A stretch of DNA of 32,724 nt from Psychrobacter sp. (GTDB lineage: Bacteria; Pseudomonadota; Gammaproteobacteria; Pseudomonadales; Moraxellaceae): positions 1 to 32,724 of the forward strand of contig JARIDJ010000028.1 in NCBI GenBank assembly GCA_029267175.1. Reading direction: 5' to 3'. Below, in pieces: positions 1 through 8,053 of the stretch. The translations under genes and the position numbers were made by a program. Each line of letters opens with the position of its first letter. Position 1 is the stretch's first letter. The notes below the pieces were generated by a model that was not told the origin of the DNA, searched no databases, and saw only the letters and a list, made by a program, of their open reading frames with translations.

Positions 1-101
1 GGCTGATAGGTCACGGTAACGTTTGGGTTATCCTCTTCAACGGCTTGCACGATGTAACGCGACATATCGTTGTCTTGTAGCGCTAAATATACTTTTGACA
101 T
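1..101 (-). CDS. dmpM: Phenol hydroxylase P2 regulatory (coupling) protein, 5' part only
   Basis: Only the first 33 codons lie in the window; the gene runs off the left edge. The translation begins MSKVYLALQDND and continues with SRYIVQAVEEDNP, which matches the N-terminus of the small cofactor-free effector protein (DmpM/P2) of multicomponent phenol hydroxylases. In this family the protein binds the oxygenase and is needed for efficient turnover. The ATG at 101-99 has a good ribosome-binding site (AGGAAA) 6 nt upstream. It follows dmpL on the same strand with 61 bp between them, the usual K-L-M order. Identification rests on a short stretch plus context. Confidence 0.85.
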   Translation of the reverse strand, partial: MSKVYLALQDNDMSRYIVQAVEEDNPNVTVTYQ

Positions 102-162
102 ACAACTTTCCTAATAGAGTTAATAACATGAATCACTTCGATAAAGACAACTTAAAACACCA

Positions 163-1173
163 TTAGGCCGCGGCTGATACGCTTAAACCTACTGTTTTAC
201 AGCGTTTAGCCAATTGTGCTTGAATGTCATCGAGGACGATTAACACCTGCTCGGCATCAAACATCTTCTCGAGCAATGGACGATAGGCCGTAACGACCTT
301 TTCTTGCCACTTATCGAGCCATTGCTGGCAGTACTGTTTGTTATCCTCACTTTCCGCGACCACAGTCTTGATAACACTGTTACTCCAACCGGTGATGTCT
401 TTGAAGCAATCTTGCATAAACTCTGTGAGTATAGCGATGTCACGGCCACCATTTTCGACCAACCAGTTATCCAACTGCTGGTAGTGAACCACGTGGATAA
501 AGGTATCTATTACTAAAGACTGAGCAATGAACAACTCAAACCAATCTTTGATAATTAAGGTGTGTTCACATAGCGCACGAACCCCTTGCCATGCGTCATC
601 ATTCATCCAATAGTCTTTGGCTTGGGCGAGCGAATCACTGGTATTGCCATCTATAAGCAGGCCAATTCGCGACAGATATTGCGCTATACCCAATCTATCC
701 ATGCCAGCATATAGACAAGCTTGGGTAATTGCTGTGCCGTAACCATAAGCTGAGCCGTACATGTAATTTAAGTTAGCCGTCTGCTCGACATGACGTAGCG
801 GCAGCAACCCAAAAGTCACCGCTTCGACAACGTCTTCATTGAGGTTTTCAATCAAATCGCGCTTTTCAAAGAACTTATAATTACCCTCTGCAGTGTCTTG
901 CAGGCGCGCGCGGTTTTGTACATAAGCCCCATAATAGAACTGCCGCGGATCTTTGAGGTCGTACCAGTCCTCCATTTGAACAACCGTGTAGTTTTTATCG
1001 TTCAGGGTCTTATCCGGATTCCATAACGGCCGATAATGAAAGTTAGTGGTTGCCTGCGCGTCATAAGTTGCCTCTTGATAGCGAGTCGCGGGCTTTTCAC
1101 CAAAGCGCCGTGAGATATTGGCAAAGGTATGACGAATCGGCTCAAGACTTGAGGTTTTGATTTCTAAAGACAC
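163..1173 (-). CDS. dmpL: Phenol hydroxylase P1 oxygenase beta-type subunit
   Basis: A 336-aa protein recognised as the P1/DmpL subunit of the multicomponent phenol 2-monooxygenase, a bacterial diiron multicomponent monooxygenase. In the family this subunit is the non-catalytic structural partner of the large diiron subunit (DmpN) in the (LNO)2 hydroxylase, which turns phenol into catechol in the cytoplasm. The length fits (about 330 aa) and the protein is rich in Trp and Tyr with an all-helical look (for example YGSAYGYGTAITQA near residue 140). Start choice: GTG at 1173-1171, with AAGGAGA 7 nt upstream; no nearer ATG has a comparable site. It lies between dmpK and dmpM and is transcribed with them from the sigma-54 promoter at 1630-1646. 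The catalytic subunit and the reductase would lie beyond the left edge. Confidence 0.92.
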   Translation of the reverse strand: MSLEIKTSSLEPIRHTFANISRRFGEKPATRYQEATYDAQATTNFHYRPLWNPDKTLNDKNYTVVQMEDWYDLKDPRQFYYGAYVQNRARLQDTAEGNYKFFEKRDLIENLNEDVVEAVTFGLLPLRHVEQTANLNYMYGSAYGYGTAITQACLYAGMDRLGIAQYLSRIGLLIDGNTSDSLAQAKDYWMNDDAWQGVRALCEHTLIIKDWFELFIAQSLVIDTFIHVVHYQQLDNWLVENGGRDIAILTEFMQDCFKDITGWSNSVIKTVVAESEDNKQYCQQWLDKWQEKVVTAYRPLLEKMFDAEQVLIVLDDIQAQLAKRCKTVGLSVSAAA

Positions 1174-1250
1174 TTTTGTTTCTCCTTGAGGGTTGTAATT
1201 GCGCTTATTTATTAGCGCCTTCCGTGGTAAGTGTTAGCTGACGATATGGC

Positions 1251-1565
1251 TCAGTGGCTTCTAGCTTCTGCATGGTTTTGACCTACCAAAGTAGATTCTG
1301 TACCATAGCGCCATTTGTCTTCTTCTTGATCGTTAATATGCATCTGCTCAGGCGTCATGTTGATAACGTTGTTATTGGCACAAAAGTCTTTAAAGCTCTC
1401 AGGTGGTAATACCAGCTCCACAAAAAGGCTAGAATCGCCAATAGCAAAGTCGAACATCACAAACTTATCATCCGGAGCACTTCTGACCCGAACATATTTA
1501 GGTAGATCATTAAAAGAAAGATTCGCCTCTTGAGAGGGATTTGATGAGGTATCAGATGGGTGCAT
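1251..1565 (-). CDS. dmpK: Phenol hydroxylase P0 assembly protein
   Basis: A 104-aa protein of the phenol hydroxylase subunit P0 (DmpK) family. Typical stretches are YVRVRSAPDDKFVMFDFAIG (about residues 25-44) and SLFVELVLPPESF after it. In Pseudomonas DmpK is not part of the active enzyme and is thought to help load iron into the oxygenase. It is the first gene of the operon, about 50 bp downstream of the predicted transcription start, with AAGGAA 8 nt before the ATG. The gap to dmpL is 77 bp and contains a small inverted repeat (GCGCT/AGCGC, 1201-1218) of unknown importance. The roughly 20 residues after the conserved core look variable. Confidence 0.9.
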   Translation of the reverse strand: MHPSDTSSNPSQEANLSFNDLPKYVRVRSAPDDKFVMFDFAIGDSSLFVELVLPPESFKDFCANNNVINMTPEQMHINDQEEDKWRYGTESTLVGQNHAEARSH

Positions 1566-1629
1566 GCCAAATTCCTTTTCTGAAGTGTTATAAAAAATAT
1601 AGATAATCCTTATCTGCTATTTACTAGCA

Positions 1630-1646
1630 TACAAGTTGCGTGCCAA
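1630..1646 (-). promoter_or_regulatory. Sigma-54 (-24/-12) promoter of the phenol hydroxylase operon
   Basis: Read on the minus strand the site is TTGGCACGCAACTTGTA. It matches the sigma-54 consensus (TGGCACG, then TTGCW) with correct GG-N10-GY spacing; the one change in a core position is GT instead of GC in the -12 element. The transcription start should lie near 1617, about 50 bp before the dmpK ATG. An IHF site and two activator repeats lie upstream at the expected distances, and a sigma-54 activator is divergently encoded. Confidence 0.85.
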
Positions 1647-1663
1647 CTTAATCATATTTTATA

Positions 1664-1676
1664 TAAGGTATTGATT
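1664..1676 (-). promoter_or_regulatory. Probable IHF binding site
   Basis: On the minus strand the sequence AATCAATACCTTA matches the IHF consensus WATCAANNNNTTR at every position. It sits roughly 47 to 59 bp upstream of the predicted start, between the -24 element and the upstream activator repeats. DNA bending by IHF at this place is known for Po/Pu-type promoters; occupancy here is inferred. Confidence 0.7.
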
Positions 1677-1740
1677 TTAAATTGAATATTTTGAAAAAGG
1701 TAAGTGGCGGCGATTTAAACTTGCTGACTTGCTCTGTTTT

Positions 1741-1793
1741 ATTTCATGATTTGCGCAATTCATCTTTTATGATTTCATGAAATGCTTAAATTC
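1741..1793 (-). promoter_or_regulatory. Two tandem upstream activator sites for the DmpR-type regulator
   Basis: Two related 22-bp blocks (1741-1762 and 1772-1793) share 15 of 22 positions when aligned from the common ATTTCATGA, and are 31 bp apart, about three helical turns. Each overlaps a palindrome: ATGATTTGC/GCAATTCAT (1746-1763, one mismatched pair) and a perfect ATTTCATGAAAT (1772-1783). They lie about 124 to 176 bp upstream of the predicted start, the usual place for XylR/DmpR activator sites. The exact operator is inferred from symmetry and position. Confidence 0.65.
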
Positions 1794-1947
1794 TGAGATT
1801 TAAAATGACTAAAAAAATCAAAGATAACTTGTTAAATCATATATTTAGCGCAATAAAATTGCATGATTTAGACAGATATGTGATGATGACTGCCTAAACC
1901 ATCTACGGATAGATGTCACTCAGCTTTTTGCAAGGATCGCATCTGAT

Positions 1948-3774
1948 ATGCCAAAACACTCCTCCTATAACGATAATACTTCTAAGACAAATACCGTCTC
2001 TCATCCCTCTAAATTACTGGGCGGCAAGGCGGTACTTGAACCGATCAAGCTCAATAAAAACGATGATATAAAAAAAAGTGAATTTTCAAAGAGTATTGAA
2101 GATTTATTGACTCATCTTAAGTTTGATGTGCATTCGGGGAGAATCTGGTTCGGCGGTCAGCGCATGGTATTGAGCCACGCTCATGCTTTATGGCGTCTGC
2201 GTGAAGATATTGAGTCGACTTTAGGCGATGATATTATGCAGCGGCTTTTTTTTCGCTATGGTCATTTTGCCGGCGAGCAAGATGCCGAGATTAGCAAAAA
2301 GTTAAGGCCAGAGGGTAGCTGGAAAGAGGTGTTTTTATCAGGTCCACAGCTTCATGCGATACGCGGTATGGTACGAGTGATACCAAATGAGATGAGCGTT
2401 GACTTTGATAACGGCAAATTTTTTGCAAGCTTTGATTGGCATAACTCTTTTGAAGCGGCTTATTATAAAAAGTTTCATGGTATCTCAGACAAACCTGTCT
2501 GTTTTAGCTCGCTTGGTTATGCCAGCGGCTATACCAGTTACTTTTTTGGTCAACAGATTGCCTTTAAAGAAGTGCAATGCGCGGCTATGGGCTATGATCA
2601 TTGCCGCATCGAAGGCAGACCCTTAGAGGACTGGGAGGAAGAGACTGATCTTGAAAGGTTTTTTAATACGGAGCGCCTAAATACCGAACTGTTCGAACGG
2701 CGCAGTAACTTTGATGAATTAAAGAGACAAAACCCTGATTTACGTATAAAACCAGAAGGCTTTTTTTCTGCTATTGGGGAGTCGCCTTCTTTTAAAAAAG
2801 CAACAGCGCTTATGAAAAAGGTCGCAAAAACTAAGGCGACTGTATTATTGCAAGGAGAGACCGGCGTGGGCAAAGAGGTGTTTGCTCGGGCGCTCCATGA
2901 TGCCAGTGATCGCAGAGACAATCCGTTTATCGCTATAAACTGCGCCAGTATCCCTGCTGATCTTATTGAATCTGAGCTTTTTGGCGTTGAAAAAGGAGCG
3001 TTTACGGATGCCGCGCAATCTCGAAAAGGAAAGATTGAAGCGGCACACTCCGGCACTTTGTTTTTAGATGAGGCCGTTGAGTTATCTGCTCGGGCGCAAG
3101 CGGCTCTACTGCGCGTACTACAAGAAGGGGTACTCAATCATGTAGGTAGTTATCTCGATATAGCCGTTGATATCCGGGTCATTGTAGCGACTAATGAGGA
3201 TCTAAAAGAGGCAGTAGCGCAAGGAAGATTTCGTCAAGATTTATATTATCGATTAAGTACCTTCCCTATCTACCTCCCTCCTTTAAGAGAGCGCAAACAG
3301 GACATATTATTATTAGCAAAATTCTTTTTAAATAAATATGCCGATATGTATCAAAAAAAGATTCAAGGGTTTACCGATCAAGCCCGCGAATACCTCAGTT
3401 TATACGATTGGCCAGGTAATATACGTGAACTACAAAATGTCACTGAACGGGCGGTCATCTTAAACGAGGGTCACCATTGGATTGATGCCAGTGATTTGCT
3501 TTTATCCAATATTGAAGATAGTAATGTAGATAGTAATAAGCTGCGAGTCTCTACCAAAAGTGGTGGCCTACACTCTAGCAATGATGAGCACAATGACGCT
3601 GCCCTTGCTACCTTATTTCATGAAGGTTTTGATTTGGAAGCATTTAACGATAAGCTCATTCGTACCGCTGTCAACCAATGTGGAGGTAATATATCAAAAG
3701 CGGCGCGTCTATTAAATATCAGTCGAGCCAAGCTTGATTATCGGCTTTCTAAGTCTGAGCACAGTGCAGAGTAG
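1948..3774 (+). CDS. dmpR: Phenol-sensing sigma-54-dependent activator, DmpR/MopR family
   Basis: A 608-aa regulator with XylR-type sensor domain (about 50-230), linker, AAA+ sigma-54 activator domain (about 265-510) and a Fis-type helix-turn-helix (NISKAARLLNISRAKLDYRL) near the C-terminus. The MopR phenol-contact residues H106 and W134 correspond to H136 and W164, and the MopR zinc ligands C155, E178, C181 and C189 to C185, E208, C211 and C219, all at a constant +30 offset. Sensing of phenol or a close relative is therefore likely. Walker A is GETGVGKE (303-310); Walker B has D374-E375. The loop that contacts sigma-54 reads GAFTDA (350-355) instead of GAFTGA, a single-base change. The first 45 residues are a polar extension. 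AAGGA lies 11 nt before the ATG. It diverges from dmpK and should act on the repeats at 1741-1793. Confidence 0.93.
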   Translation: MPKHSSYNDNTSKTNTVSHPSKLLGGKAVLEPIKLNKNDDIKKSEFSKSIEDLLTHLKFDVHSGRIWFGGQRMVLSHAHALWRLREDIESTLGDDIMQRLFFRYGHFAGEQDAEISKKLRPEGSWKEVFLSGPQLHAIRGMVRVIPNEMSVDFDNGKFFASFDWHNSFEAAYYKKFHGISDKPVCFSSLGYASGYTSYFFGQQIAFKEVQCAAMGYDHCRIEGRPLEDWEEETDLERFFNTERLNTELFERRSNFDELKRQNPDLRIKPEGFFSAIGESPSFKKATALMKKVAKTKATVLLQGETGVGKEVFARALHDASDRRDNPFIAINCASIPADLIESELFGVEKGAFTDAAQSRKGKIEAAHSGTLFLDEAVELSARAQAALLRVLQEGVLNHVGSYLDIAVDIRVIVATNEDLKEAVAQGRFRQDLYYRLSTFPIYLPPLRERKQDILLLAKFFLNKYADMYQKKIQGFTDQAREYLSLYDWPGNIRELQNVTERAVILNEGHHWIDASDLLLSNIEDSNVDSNKLRVSTKSGGLHSSNDEHNDAALATLFHEGFDLEAFNDKLIRTAVNQCGGNISKAARLLNISRAKLDYRLSKSEHSAE

Positions 3775-3906
3775 TAACTAAATTTATCTGCAAGATATAG
3801 CCCAATTTTTTTATAGTAAATATCACCAACCAACATAAAAGACTGCAAGCCGTTCTAAAGACTAAGGCCGCTTTACTGCTCCTTAGCGAATACGCTCAAG
3901 ACAAAA

Positions 3907-3941
3907 GTTTAAAAATTAAGGTTTAAAATCTAAGTTTAAAA
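3907..3941 (+). repeat. Three spaced GTTTAAAA repeats upstream of the urease promoter
   Basis: Perfect copies of GTTTAAAA occur at 3907-3914, 3921-3928 and 3934-3941, 14 and 13 bp apart, and each contains the palindrome TTTAAA. They end 24 bp before the predicted extended -10 of ureD. They could be a binding array for a regulator or an AT-rich UP-like element; the sequence alone does not decide. Confidence 0.5.
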
Positions 3942-3964
3942 CTATAGATATCTACAAAACGTTC

Positions 3965-3973
3965 TGCTATAGT
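3965..3973 (+). promoter_or_regulatory. Putative extended -10 promoter of the urease operon
   Basis: TGCTATAGT fits the extended -10 pattern TGnTATAAT with one change. No good -35 lies 16-18 bp upstream, which extended -10 promoters tolerate. Transcription would start near 3980, giving a leader of about 77 nt before the preferred ureD ATG. No sigma-54 element was found in this gap. Confidence 0.45.
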
Positions 3974-3983
3974 CGATTGATAG

Positions 3984-4029
3984 GGGCTAGTTATCATAAC
4001 ATAGCCCGCCATTGGACACAGGATGTGTC
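3984..4029 (+). promoter_or_regulatory. Two hairpins in the ureD leader
   Basis: The first hairpin pairs GGGCTA (3984-3989) with TAGCCC (4002-4007), extended inward by GTTAT/ATAAC around a short loop with a one-base bulge. The second pairs GACACA (4015-4020) with TGTGTC (4024-4029) over a 3-nt loop. Neither is followed by a T run, so they are not simple terminators. They may affect stability or translation of the urease mRNA. Confidence 0.4.
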
Positions 4030-4056
4030 TAAGACCAAAACTAGGTGAAACATAGC

Positions 4057-4977
4057 ATGGAAGCTCTATCCTCTATCTCTTCACAGCCGTCTATACATAA
4101 AACACCTCCGCTTGACTCTGGCCATCATTTTGATGCCAATCGGCACTGGGCAGCTTCTTTAACCTTAGGGTTTGACACTCGAGTCGTCGCTGATACTACT
4201 ATCACTCGCTTACACAAAGCTCATCATTATGGCCCGCTACGGGTACAAAGACCTTTTTATCCTGAAGGCCGTGATGGTTGTTGCCACGTTTATCTATTGC
4301 ATCCACCCGGCGGGCTAGCTAGCGGCGACTCCCTCAACATTGATGTCACTGTCGCCGCCAATGCTCACACTTTATTGACTACTCCTTCTGCTAATAAGCT
4401 CTATAAAGCTGATAGTAACGGCGTCGCTTGGCAGCAGCATACCCATCTTAAGATCGCCGCAGACGCCACGCTTGAGTGGCTACCGCAAGAGACCTTGGCT
4501 TTTGATGGCTCAAGTGGCAAGCAGACCATTCTTATTGATTTAGCAGATAATGCCAAATGTATCGGCTGGGAGATTCTCGGTCTAGGTCGTCCTGCCAGCG
4601 CTTTGCCTTTCGCTACCGGGCATTTAGAGCAGCGCTTTAGGCTTACTCGTGATGGGCGTCCGTTATGGATAGAACGTCAAAGTATAGATCCTGATCATCC
4701 GCGCTTTGTAGGCAAATGGGGTCAAGGCGGCGCGGCAGTACATGCCACTATGTGGGCGGTAGGATTAGACGAGCCGTTAGAGGCTATTAGTGCGTTACGT
4801 GAGCAGATAGCGGCTGGCAAACATTGGGCAGTGACCTATCGCCGCGGCGTGTTGTTACTACGCTATTTAGGAGAGGAGCGCAATCAAGTTTGGGATCTTT
4901 TTCAGCAAGCGCGCGAGGTACTACGCCCTAGACTCGCTGGCATAAGAGCCACTACTCCGCGTATTTGGTTAACTTAA
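4057..4977 (+). CDS. ureD: Urease accessory protein UreD
   Basis: UreD (UreH in Helicobacter) is the scaffold that binds apo-urease and, with UreF and UreG, carries nickel into the active site. The protein shows family signatures in order: FYPEGRDGCCHVYLLHPPGG, a GDSLNIDV strand, TTPSANKLYK, and LEWLPQETLAFDGS. From this start it is 306 aa, normal for the family. An in-frame GTG at 4045 would add four residues, but AGGTGA at 4043-4048 is well placed for the ATG at 4057, so that start is preferred. First gene of the urease operon; the gap to ureA is 78 bp and includes a short tandem repeat. Confidence 0.95.
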   Translation: MEALSSISSQPSIHKTPPLDSGHHFDANRHWAASLTLGFDTRVVADTTITRLHKAHHYGPLRVQRPFYPEGRDGCCHVYLLHPPGGLASGDSLNIDVTVAANAHTLLTTPSANKLYKADSNGVAWQQHTHLKIAADATLEWLPQETLAFDGSSGKQTILIDLADNAKCIGWEILGLGRPASALPFATGHLEQRFRLTRDGRPLWIERQSIDPDHPRFVGKWGQGGAAVHATMWAVGLDEPLEAISALREQIAAGKHWAVTYRRGVLLLRYLGEERNQVWDLFQQAREVLRPRLAGIRATTPRIWLT

Positions 4978-5015
4978 TATCTGCATTAAACCTTTAACTC
5001 GATCAGTATTATCAC

Positions 5016-5042
5016 ATCAATAATATCAATAATATCAATAAT
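5016..5042 (+). repeat. Three perfect 9-bp tandem repeats before ureA
   Basis: ATCAATAAT occurs three times head to tail (5016-5024, 5025-5033, 5034-5042), ending directly at the ribosome-binding site of ureA (AAGGGAG). The unit is a multiple of three and lies in untranslated mRNA. Slippage could change the copy number; any effect on ureA translation is speculation. Confidence 0.85.
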
Positions 5043-5055
5043 AAGGGAGTCTGCA

Positions 5056-5358
<303 letters not shown>

Positions 5359-5369
5359 GGAGAGGCGCC

Positions 5370-5729
5370 ATGATTCCGGGCGAATATAAGCTAAAAAAAG
5401 AAGACATTGAGCTATGCGTAGATCGCCAAAGCTTTACGATTAATGTCTCAAATACAGGCGATAGACCTGTGCAGGTAGGCTCTCATTATCACTTTGCTGA
5501 AACCAATAATGCCTTAAAGTTTGATCGAAAAAAAGCTTATGGTCATCGTTTAGCGATTGCGGCAGGAACGGCGATACGATTTGAGCCGGGTCAAAATCGT
5601 GATGTGCCACTATTGCCTTTTTCTGGCTTGCGGCGCATTTATGGTTTTCAAGGTAATGTCATGGGGCCGCTAGATACAGACGAGGCGCAAGATAAGCAGC
5701 AACAATCAGACTCGGGAGCATCATCATGA
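5370..5729 (+). CDS. ureB: Urease beta subunit
   Basis: A 119-aa structural subunit of urease. The start MIPGEYKL, the central [16 protein letters not shown] and the [10 protein letters not shown] stretch are typical. The last 15 or so residues (rich in Asp, Gln and Ser) are a variable tail beyond the conserved domain. The stop overlaps the ureC start (ATGA, 5726-5729), which suggests translational coupling. AAGGAGAGG precedes the ATG. In the complex UreB packs against UreC and does not bind nickel. Confidence 0.97.
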   Translation: MIPGEYKLKKEDIELCVDRQSFTINVSNTGDRPVQVGSHYHFAETNNALKFDRKKAYGHRLAIAAGTAIRFEPGQNRDVPLLPFSGLRRIYGFQGNVMGPLDTDEAQDKQQQSDSGASS

Positions 5730-7429
5730 AAATTTCTCGCCAAGCCTATGCCGATATGTATGGGCCAACGACTGGTGATCGGGTGCGCTTAGGCGATACT
5801 GAGCTGTGGATTGAGATCGAAAAAGACTATACCCATTACGGCGAAGAGGTGATGTTTGGCGGCGGCAAAGTGATCCGCGATGGCATGGGTCAAAGCCAGC
5901 GCTTTGATGAGGCCGTCATGGATACCGTTATCACTAATGCCATCATTATTGATTGGTGGGGTATCGTCAAGGCTGATGTCGGTCTCAAAGACGGGCGTAT
6001 TGCTGCTATTGGCAAGGCGGGTAACCCCGATACGCAGCCTGATGTCGATATCGTTATCGGTCCTGGTACTGAGATTATCGCCGGTGAAGGACAAATCTTG
6101 ACCGCAGGCGGTATCGATACTCATGTGCATTATATCTGCCCTCAGCAAGTCGATGAGGCGCTCATGAGTGGCCTGACCACGATGATCGGCGGCGGCACCG
6201 GGCCTGCGACAGGCTCAATTGCAACGACGCAAACCCCCGGCCCCTGGCACATGGGTAAGATGATGCAAGCGGTAGATGATCTGCCTATTAATATTGGCTT
6301 TTTGGGTAAAGGCAGCTCAAGTAATCCTGAGGCGCTAGAGCAACAAGTCAAGGCAGGCGCTATGAGTCTCAAGATCCATGAGGATTGGGGCGCAACTCCA
6401 GCATCTATTAGCAACGCCTTAGATGTAGCGGATCGTTATGATATCCAGATCGCTCTTCATGCCGATAGTTTAAACGAGTCAGGGTTTGTAGAGGATACTA
6501 TAGCGGCATTTAAAGATCGCTGTATTCATACTTATCACTCCGAAGGCGCAGGCGGTGGTCATGCCCCTGATATCCTTGTCGCTTGTAGTCTTCCTAACGT
6601 TTTACCCTCCTCCACCAATCCGACCCGGCCTTATACCATTAATACCGTTGATGAGCATCTAGATATGCTGATGGAGTGTCATAACTTAGATGCTAGCATT
6701 CCAGAGGATGTGGCCTTTGCTGATTCGCGTATTCGCCGCGAGACTATCGCCGCCGAAGATATCCTACAAGATATGGGTGTCATCTCTATGATGTCGTCTG
6801 ACTCGCAAGCCATGGGACGTATCGGTGAGGTGGTGTGCCGCACTTGGCAAACCGCGCACAAAATGCGCTTACAGCGTGGTCTATTGCCAGAGGATGAAGC
6901 GCGCGGTACCGATAATTTTCGGGTGAAGCGCTATATTGCCAAATATACTATTAATCCTGCCATTACCCATGGCGTTAGTCACGAGATTGGCTCGGTTGAA
7001 GTCGGTAAATTTGCTGATTTAGTGTTATGGAAGCCGAAGTTTTTTGGGGTAAAGCCTTCCATTATCCTAAAAGGGGCGATGATCGCAGGCGCTGCTATGG
7101 GCGATCCCAATGCGGCTATCTCTACCCCGCAGCCAGTCCATTATCGGCGTATGTTTGGCGCGTTAGGCCGTGCTGCTGCTGCCACGCGCATTACCTTTGT
7201 TAGTCAAGCCGCGATGAACACTGGACTTGAAGAAAAGCTTGGTCTAAAAAGCCGACTGGTCGCTTGCAAAAACGTACGCCAAGTACGTAAAAGTGATATG
7301 AAGCTCAATGATGCCTGTCCAGAGCTGACGGTAGATCCGCAAACTTATGAGGTGCATGCCAATGGTGAGCTCCTCACTTGTGAGCCCTCCTCCAAGCTAC
7401 CACTCGCTCAACTTTATCATTTGTTCTAA
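5726..7429 (+). CDS. ureC: Urease alpha (catalytic) subunit
   Basis: A 567-aa amidohydrolase-fold subunit carrying the dinickel centre. Residues corresponding to Klebsiella urease are present one number lower: nickel ligands H133, H135, H245, H271 and D359, the carbamylated lysine K216, and the active-site pair C318-H319 of the mobile flap. The residue after this pair is Asn (N320), where most ureases I know have a second His (CHH). Length is normal, with no truncation. It overlaps ureB by 4 bp and is followed by ureE after 12 bp. All catalytic residues are present, so an active enzyme is expected once nickel is loaded. Confidence 0.98.
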   Translation: MKISRQAYADMYGPTTGDRVRLGDTELWIEIEKDYTHYGEEVMFGGGKVIRDGMGQSQRFDEAVMDTVITNAIIIDWWGIVKADVGLKDGRIAAIGKAGNPDTQPDVDIVIGPGTEIIAGEGQILTAGGIDTHVHYICPQQVDEALMSGLTTMIGGGTGPATGSIATTQTPGPWHMGKMMQAVDDLPINIGFLGKGSSSNPEALEQQVKAGAMSLKIHEDWGATPASISNALDVADRYDIQIALHADSLNESGFVEDTIAAFKDRCIHTYHSEGAGGGHAPDILVACSLPNVLPSSTNPTRPYTINTVDEHLDMLMECHNLDASIPEDVAFADSRIRRETIAAEDILQDMGVISMMSSDSQAMGRIGEVVCRTWQTAHKMRLQRGLLPEDEARGTDNFRVKRYIAKYTINPAITHGVSHEIGSVEVGKFADLVLWKPKFFGVKPSIILKGAMIAGAAMGDPNAAISTPQPVHYRRMFGALGRAAAATRITFVSQAAMNTGLEEKLGLKSRLVACKNVRQVRKSDMKLNDACPELTVDPQTYEVHANGELLTCEPSSKLPLAQLYHLF

Positions 7430-7441
7430 AAGGATAGCCCT

Positions 7442-8053
7442 ATGCTTCAAATAACAACAAGAATCGATAGCGTTGAACAGGTAGATGAGGTGTTTGATAC
7501 TTTGACCTTGCCTTACGAGCTACGCATTCGTGGTCGCCTCAAAGCTACTACTGATAAAGGCTGCGATGTTGGGCTATTTCTTGATCGTGGTCCGGTGATG
7601 CGTCATGGTGATTTATTACAAGCTAGTAGCGGCGAGATTATCCAAGTTTGCGCCGCTGATGAGCCTGTCACTACTGCCTATGTCGAGGGCGGATTGGCTT
7701 TGGGAAGACTATGCTATCACTTAGGAAATCGTCATGTATCGCTTGCTATTGGTAGCGATACCGATGGTCGCCACTGGGTGCGGTTTCCACCGGATCATGT
7801 ATTAGAGGAGTTGGCTGAGCTATTAGGCGCAACCTTAAGCCATCATGACGCGCCATTTGATCCTGAGTCTGGCGCTTATGCGCAGGCGGGTCGTGAGCAT
7901 ACTCATGCGCATGGCGAGCCACACGATCACAGCCATGAAAGTCACGCGCATAATCATACCCATTCTCACAATGATGGACACTCCCATAGCAGTCACTCCC
8001 ACTCTCATAACGATGGACACGCTCATGATGATGGAAAAAGCCACGCCCACTAA
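7442..8053 (+). CDS. ureE: Urease nickel chaperone UreE with a His-rich tail
   Basis: A 203-aa UreE: an N-terminal peptide-binding domain (about 1-75), a metal-binding domain (about 76-148) and a very His-rich C-terminus. From H153 to the last residue, H203, there are 20 histidines in 51 residues, with two near-identical SHNDGH blocks. UreE hands Ni2+ to UreG during urease maturation, and His-rich tails store or concentrate nickel in other species. Part of the tail comes from a DNA-level duplication (blocks around 7965-7983 and 8003-8021). The coding end overlaps the start of ureF. The length exceeds tail-less UreE proteins by about 50 residues. Confidence 0.96.
   Translation: MLQITTRIDSVEQVDEVFDTLTLPYELRIRGRLKATTDKGCDVGLFLDRGPVMRHGDLLQASSGEIIQVCAADEPVTTAYVEGGLALGRLCYHLGNRHVSLAIGSDTDGRHWVRFPPDHVLEELAELLGATLSHHDAPFDPESGAYAQAGREHTHAHGEPHDHSHESHAHNHTHSHNDGHSHSSHSHSHNDGHAHDDGKSHAH

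Noticed and set aside
2598..3137. 179-codon open frame on the minus strand
   Set aside because: It lies antisense inside the AAA+ domain of the phenol regulator, whose coding frame shows all family motifs. The translation has no recognisable domain.
5016..5042. Possible small CRISPR or iteron array
   Set aside because: Units are 9 bp, directly adjacent and AT-rich, with no spacers and no replication or cas gene nearby.
7845..8024. Upstream extension of the ureF frame
   Set aside because: This part is the alternate reading of the ureE His codons (Met/Thr/Ile-rich), has no family similarity, and a start near 8025 gives a normal UreF length.
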